The notes beneath the pieces are model-generated. The model was not told the origin of the DNA and did no database searches. It saw only the letters and a list, made by a program, of their open reading frames with translations. Source: Accumulibacter sp964420975 (GTDB taxonomy: Bacteria > Pseudomonadota > Gammaproteobacteria > Burkholderiales > Rhodocyclaceae). Taken from it: a stretch of DNA of 64,000 nt. Positions 60,058 to 64,000 of the stretch are shown piece after piece. The position numbers were made by a program, and so were the translations under genes. Every line of letters begins with the position of its first letter. The first letter of the stretch is position 1. Where the stretch lies: contig CAYQVH010000008.1 in NCBI GenBank assembly GCA_964420975.1, positions 62,001-126,000 on the forward strand, written 5' to 3'.

Positions 60058-62385
60058 TCACGGGGTGCCGAGAAAGAGATAGACGTTCGAGTAGCCGACT
60101 CCCGATCCCGAGTAGCCGTAGCCAAGATAGACCGGTCCGAGCGGCGTTTCACCGCCGAGGTAGATCGCGGTCGAGTTGATCCAGCCTTTGAGTTCGGTTT
60201 CGGTGAACGGGCGTCCGACTTTGGCGGCCTCGAAGGCAACGCCCAATCGCATGTCGCCGCGTAGGCCAAGCGGTAGGCGGCCGATGATGCGCTCGGCGCG
60301 CAATTGTCCGTAGCGCATGTCGTCGCCCTTCAGTTGACCGATCGAGAAGGCCGTCATGTTAAGCATGCCGCCCAGGCTGCCCAGGTCGTAGAACGGGAGG
60401 TGGCCACTCGGCGAACCCTGGTACGAGGCGCGGCTCGAGAGCACCCAGTCGCCGAGGCTGAGGAACCCCCTGACGTCGGCGTCGAGCTTGCTGTAGTCGT
60501 CGCGTTGGGAATCAAAATAGCGCGTAGAAAGCGACCAGCCGCCGGTCGGAAAGTAGAGGCGGTCGGTCTGGTCGAGGTCGAGGGCAGAAAACCAGCCGTA
60601 ATAGTTCTTCGTTTCGTTGGGAAACAGCGGCGAGCCGGTATCCACTTGAGCCTTGTACCAGCTCTGCTGCCAGCCGGCGCGCAGCTGTCCGAGCAGGCCG
60701 AGATTGATTCCGCCACCGACCAACGCGTCGGCACGTGTCACCTCGTAGTCGGCGAGTTTGTGGTCGTTCTGATAGAGACCGCTGAAACTGTTTTCGATCC
60801 TGACCTTGGTTTCGCCGAAGTAGCGCTGCCGCGCGTCGAGTGGCTGGTAGTAGTCGACGCCGGCTCCCGAACGCGAGCCGATTTCGCCGTGGAAAAGGAG
60901 TTCGCCGCCAAGGCTGTTGAGCCAGGTCTTTTGGTAGGCGCCGCGCAGACTGTACGACGAGTCCACCGAGAAGTTGGTGTTGAGGTTGATTCCGTAACGG
61001 ATGTAGTCGGGCCCCCAGCTCTTCTCCAGCGGTGTAATACGGAGGATGTTGCGCCCGCGCAAGGTGTTGAATTCGTAGTCGATGTGCTCGTAGTAGCCGT
61101 CACCGTAGGCGAGGACAAGGCTTTGGTCGAGCTGGTCGGGATCGACGGTCTCTCCGGCTTTGGTCTTGAGGTGACGCTCGAGGACGGCCGGATTGACGAG
61201 CTTGAGGCCGGCAATCTCGACCGCATCAACGGTCTGAGCCGGGCTTCGTGCGGCAAGCTGGATCTTCCCTGCCCAGGCAGCGTAGGCGGCGTCGCTCACG
61301 GCCAGCGAGCGCAGACGATCGGCGAGGGCCTCCGCCGCCCTGGCGCCGCGACTGGCGGTCTCGGACGTGCGCTTGAAGTCGCCGGCGGAGATGCCCTCGA
61401 GATCGGGCTTGATGTAGATGTCGGTCGGCTTGAGCGATGCCAGCGAGCGGGTAACGTTCTGTTCGGTCAGGATATTGACCATTTGTACCGACACGCTGAG
61501 CAGGCCGCTGATTTCGTCGGCCTTGAGCAGCGGCGAGCCGACATTGACCGCGATCACGACGTCGGCCTGGCAGCGCGAGCGCACCTCATCGATCGGCACG
61601 TTGTCGACCAGCCCGCCATCGACCAGCTTTTGCCCATCGATTTCGACCGGTGACATCAGCCCGGGGACGGACATGCTGGCGCGCATCGCTTGCGTCAGAC
61701 TCCCCTCCCGAAAAACGACCTTCTTGCCCTGGACGATATCGGTGGCGACGATCGACAGCGGCAGCGGTAGGGCGCCGATCTCGCGTTCGCCGCGATAGTC
61801 GCCGACCAGACGATTGAAAAAGAGTTTGATCTTCTGCCCGGTGACGATCCCGGTCTGATACTTCAGTCCGTCGCCGCCGACACCGGTTTCCGAAGCCGGC
61901 AGGAAGCGCCGATCGACCGCTTTCTGGTGATACGGGCGGCGTGCGAACGACGGGCTGTCCTGGAAAAGATCGTCCCAGTCGGCGTTCGACAGCGCCTCGC
62001 GCATCTGCGTGGGTGTCAGACCGGCCGCGTAGACGCCGGCGACCAGCGCTCCCATGCTGGTGCCGGCGACGCAGTCGACCGGTACGCGCAGTTTCTCGAG
62101 GACTTCGAGGACGCCGATGTGCGCCGCGCCGCGCGCGCCGCCGCCGCCGAGGACGAGGCCGACGCGCGGTCGCGTCGGCGCGTCGTTCGCCTGAGCGAGG
62201 GTGGCGAGGGCGAGCAGGCCGACGAGTATCCGGCAGCCGGTGGCCAGCGCCGAGCGGAGCCATCGGTGGCCAGCCGTCTTGTGTCGACGATCGTTTATTG
62301 CGAACCGCTGCTCGTGCGGCGTGTTCGTCCCGTCGCAGCGCGACAGGCGCTTGCGTCGAGCGACCAGATCAGCAGTAACCGGCAT
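60058..62385 (-). CDS. Patatin-like outer-membrane autotransporter phospholipase (PlpD-like, type Vd)
   Basis: The start ATG 62385 is preceded by AAGGAG. After a long N-region and a hydrophobic core (about 52-66, cleavage near AQA-N) comes a patatin domain: GGGGARG (80-86), nucleophile S110 in GTSMG and the Asp of DGG at 255-257. A single POTRA-like segment (about 365-435: AVEIAGLKLVNPAVLERHL) and a roughly 330-residue beta-barrel ending in GVGYSNVYLFLGTP follow. This is the architecture of PlpD of P. aeruginosa, which secretes a phospholipase A through its own barrel. 775 residues. Confidence 0.9.
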   Translation of the reverse strand: MPVTADLVARRKRLSRCDGTNTPHEQRFAINDRRHKTAGHRWLRSALATGCRILVGLLALATLAQANDAPTRPRVGLVLGGGGARGAAHIGVLEVLEKLRVPVDCVAGTSMGALVAGVYAAGLTPTQMREALSNADWDDLFQDSPSFARRPYHQKAVDRRFLPASETGVGGDGLKYQTGIVTGQKIKLFFNRLVGDYRGEREIGALPLPLSIVATDIVQGKKVVFREGSLTQAMRASMSVPGLMSPVEIDGQKLVDGGLVDNVPIDEVRSRCQADVVIAVNVGSPLLKADEISGLLSVSVQMVNILTEQNVTRSLASLKPTDIYIKPDLEGISAGDFKRTSETASRGARAAEALADRLRSLAVSDAAYAAWAGKIQLAARSPAQTVDAVEIAGLKLVNPAVLERHLKTKAGETVDPDQLDQSLVLAYGDGYYEHIDYEFNTLRGRNILRITPLEKSWGPDYIRYGINLNTNFSVDSSYSLRGAYQKTWLNSLGGELLFHGEIGSRSGAGVDYYQPLDARQRYFGETKVRIENSFSGLYQNDHKLADYEVTRADALVGGGINLGLLGQLRAGWQQSWYKAQVDTGSPLFPNETKNYYGWFSALDLDQTDRLYFPTGGWSLSTRYFDSQRDDYSKLDADVRGFLSLGDWVLSSRASYQGSPSGHLPFYDLGSLGGMLNMTAFSIGQLKGDDMRYGQLRAERIIGRLPLGLRGDMRLGVAFEAAKVGRPFTETELKGWINSTAIYLGGETPLGPVYLGYGYSGSGVGYSNVYLFLGTP

Positions 62386-62519
62386 GGCCACTCCTTGACA
62401 ATGCAAACCGTTGCGGGAACCCGCGATTGTAGCGCCAGCCGTGCGAAACGCATTTGCGAGTTCATGCGCCGATCGGGCCGCCGGCGCGCCGCCGGAAAAA
62501 GGCGACGGGATTCGTCGCG

Positions 62520-64000
62520 TCACGAACTACACGAAAGCATCGAGCAGCCGGCGCGGTGACGCGCCCATTCCGGTCGTTTGGCGCTGAACGCATCGCGGTC
62601 GGGCTGCTCGTCATACGGGCGCTGCAGCGTCTCGAGTAGGGCGTGAAGGCGCGAGCAGTCGCCCTGCTCGGCGTCGTCGATCGCTTGCTGCGCCAGGTAG
62701 TTGCGCAGCACGTAGCGCGGATTTGCGGCGCGCATCTGTTCGTGGCGTCTGGCCAACGCTTGTCCGTCGGCGCACGCACGGGCGGCGTATCGCTGCAGCC
62801 AGCGGGTCAGCGCCGGGGCGTAGCGCTGACGCAGATCCTCGCGGTAGAAGGCGGTGCTCACGACGTCGAGCGATGGCGAGGCGAGGTCGAGATCCGCAAG
62901 GCGGCGGAAAAAGTCGGTCATGTCGACTTCGGCGTGCCAGAGCAGCTGGAAAAGCTCTTCGAGCAGGTCGGCGTCGTCGTGCTGCCAGTGGCGGAAACCG
63001 AGTTTGGCGGCGAACGCCGTGCAGAACTCGGCGGCATAGACCTCGTCGTAGCGTGCGAAAGCGGGTGCCAGTTCCTCCGGTCGCTCCATCAGCGCCGCCA
63101 GGGCATCGGCCAGCCGTTCGAGGTTCCAGCGCGCGATTGCCGGCTGTCGGGCGAAGCAGTATCGCCGGCTCGACGCGTCGGTGGTGTTGGGCGTCCAGCC
63201 GGGATCGAAATTGTCGACCCAGCCGTAGGGGCCGTAGTCGATCGTCAGGCCGATGATCGACATGTTGTCGGTATTCATTACGCCATGGACGAAACCGACG
63301 CGCATCCAGTGGGCGATCAGGCGTGCCGTGCGGACGCTGATTTCGCTAAACCAGCTTGCCAGACGGGTTTCGTCGCTGGCGGAAAAGTCCGAAAAGTCGC
63401 GGGCGATGGTGAAATCGACCAGACGCTGCAGCAGGTCGTTCTCACCGCGGGCGGCGAGCAACTCGAAGTGGCCGAAGCGGGTAAACGACGGGGCGACTCG
63501 GCAGACGATGGCTCCCGGTTCGGCGACCGGATGGCCGTCGTAGAACATGTCGCGGATCACCTGTTCGCCGGTGCCGACGAGGCTCAAGGCGCGCGTCGTC
63601 GGCACGCCCAGGTAGTGCATCGCCTCGCTGCAGAGAAACTCGCGGATCGACGAGCGCAATACGGCCCGGCCGTCGGCTCGACGCGAGTACGGCGTCGGGC
63701 CGGCGCCCTTGAGCTGCAGCTCGAAGCGCTGTCCTTGCGGGTTGACGACTTCGCCGAGCAGAATCGCTCGCCCGTCGCCCAACTGCCCGGCCCACTGTCC
63801 AAATTGATGGCCGCCATAGCAGCTGGCGTAAGTCACCATTCCGGGGAGCAGCCCATTGCCGGAGAGCGCGGCAAGCGTTTCGGGCGCCTCCATCGCGGTG
63901 GCGTCGAGACCCAGCGAGTCGGCGACCGGGCGCGAGTAGGCGAGCAGCGTCGGTTGGCGGACCGGTGTCGGCTCGACGGGTGACCAGCAGGCGCCGAAGA
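62520..64000 (-). CDS. selO: Protein adenylyltransferase SelO (YdiU), 5' end beyond window
   Basis: The reading frame continues upstream past an internal ATG at 63893: codons from 64000 read FGACWSPVEPTPVRQPTLLAYSRP and LGLDATAM, which match the SelO N-terminal region, so the true start lies outside the window. Visible motifs include ASCYGGHQFGQWAGQLGDGRA, RSSIREFLCSEAMHYLGVPTTRAL and the metal/catalytic HGVMNTDNMSIIGLTIDYGP. The extreme C-terminus SCSS matches the conserved redox tail, with Cys in place of selenocysteine. SelO AMPylates redox-stress proteins. Stop lies 134 bases before the patatin gene. Confidence 0.93.
   Translation of the reverse strand, partial: FGACWSPVEPTPVRQPTLLAYSRPVADSLGLDATAMEAPETLAALSGNGLLPGMVTYASCYGGHQFGQWAGQLGDGRAILLGEVVNPQGQRFELQLKGAGPTPYSRRADGRAVLRSSIREFLCSEAMHYLGVPTTRALSLVGTGEQVIRDMFYDGHPVAEPGAIVCRVAPSFTRFGHFELLAARGENDLLQRLVDFTIARDFSDFSASDETRLASWFSEISVRTARLIAHWMRVGFVHGVMNTDNMSIIGLTIDYGPYGWVDNFDPGWTPNTTDASSRRYCFARQPAIARWNLERLADALAALMERPEELAPAFARYDEVYAAEFCTAFAAKLGFRHWQHDDADLLEELFQLLWHAEVDMTDFFRRLADLDLASPSLDVVSTAFYREDLRQRYAPALTRWLQRYAARACADGQALARRHEQMRAANPRYVLRNYLAQQAIDDAEQGDCSRLHALLETLQRPYDEQPDRDAFSAKRPEWARHRAGCSMLSCSS

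Noticed and set aside
60304..61653. A long open frame on the forward strand opposite the patatin gene.
   Set aside because: The GC-rich codon pattern of the real reverse-strand gene leaves long stop-free antisense frames. The translation has no recognisable motifs, and the patatin, POTRA and barrel motifs all lie on the other strand. The same holds for forward frames opposite pilL, pilJ and the ABC transporter.
62386..62523. Longer patatin protein from the alternative start at 62523.
   Set aside because: ATG 62385 has AAGGAG at the right distance, and the longer version adds 46 residues with no family likeness and overlaps the selO stop.
1..64000. Mobile elements, CRISPR arrays, attachment sites and phage genes.
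   Set aside because: No transposase, integrase, terminal inverted repeat pair or regularly spaced direct repeats could be found by reading. The gene order is that of conserved core chromosome.

Overview
This 64 kb window is a contiguous piece of core chromosome from a GC-rich betaproteobacterium. The order of the housekeeping clusters (maf/yceD-rpmF-plsX-fabHDG-acpP-fabF, nadB-rpoE-rseC-mucD, lepA-lepB-rnc-era-recO-pdxJ-acpS-nagZ-uvrC-pgsA, pilU-pilT-yggS-proC, pyrC'-pyrB-pyrR-ruvX-yqgE, pilGHIJL, thiD-thiE-hemL, cutA-dsbD) fits Rhodocyclales, for example Accumulibacter, Dechloromonas or Azoarcus relatives. That placement is inferred from gene order and protein character, not from a search. 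I see no tRNA, rRNA, insertion sequence, phage gene, integrase or CRISPR array. Coding density is very high and no stretch of 300 bases lacks a gene.

Layout. Positions 1-7.3 kb hold the end of a divergent yceF-type maf gene and the rRNA/ribosomal/fatty-acid operon ending in a ygfX-like gene. Positions 7.3-11.8 kb hold nadB (reverse) and the envelope-stress group rpoE-rseC-mucD plus a glutaredoxin-like gene. An intrinsic terminator separates it from lepA. Positions 11.9-21.75 kb are a chain of closely packed or overlapping genes from lepA to pgsA. Positions 21.8-26.9 kb are a complete livKHMGF branched-chain amino-acid ABC transporter with its own promoter. Positions 26.9-31.7 kb hold an EAL-like/HDOD signalling protein, a ferredoxin-flavin reductase, an SDR, a HemJ-like membrane protein and an rRNA methyltransferase. 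Positions 31.7-36.4 kb contain pilU and pilT (reverse) and yggS-proC-yggT-yggU. Positions 36.4-40.2 kb are a reverse pyrimidine/RuvX/YqgE operon with a catalytically dead dihydroorotase. Position 40.2 kb starts a photolyase whose 3' end overlaps the 5.3 kb pilL/chpA gene of a Pil-Chp chemosensory operon (41.6-50.6 kb). Rubredoxin, thiD-thiE-hemL and an exported beta-helix protein follow. Positions 55.1-64 kb are reverse genes: dsbD, cutA, a two-gene ABC exporter, a hydrolase, a thioredoxin-like ferredoxin, a PlpD-like patatin autotransporter and the truncated selO.

How the genes work together. Large parts serve envelope and surface functions: lipid synthesis, extracytoplasmic stress response, lipoprotein and outer-membrane factors, type IV pilus retraction and twitching signalling. 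The observations most worth following are the direct rpoE-rseC junction with no rseA/rseB (mucA/mucB) between them, a Pil-Chp operon with no methyltransferase or methylesterase gene, apparently leaderless promoters at yceD and yqgE, a terminator plus hairpin in front of lepA, and an Ala/Pro-rich tail on the LivK lipoprotein. I did not find a convincing wholly new multi-gene system.
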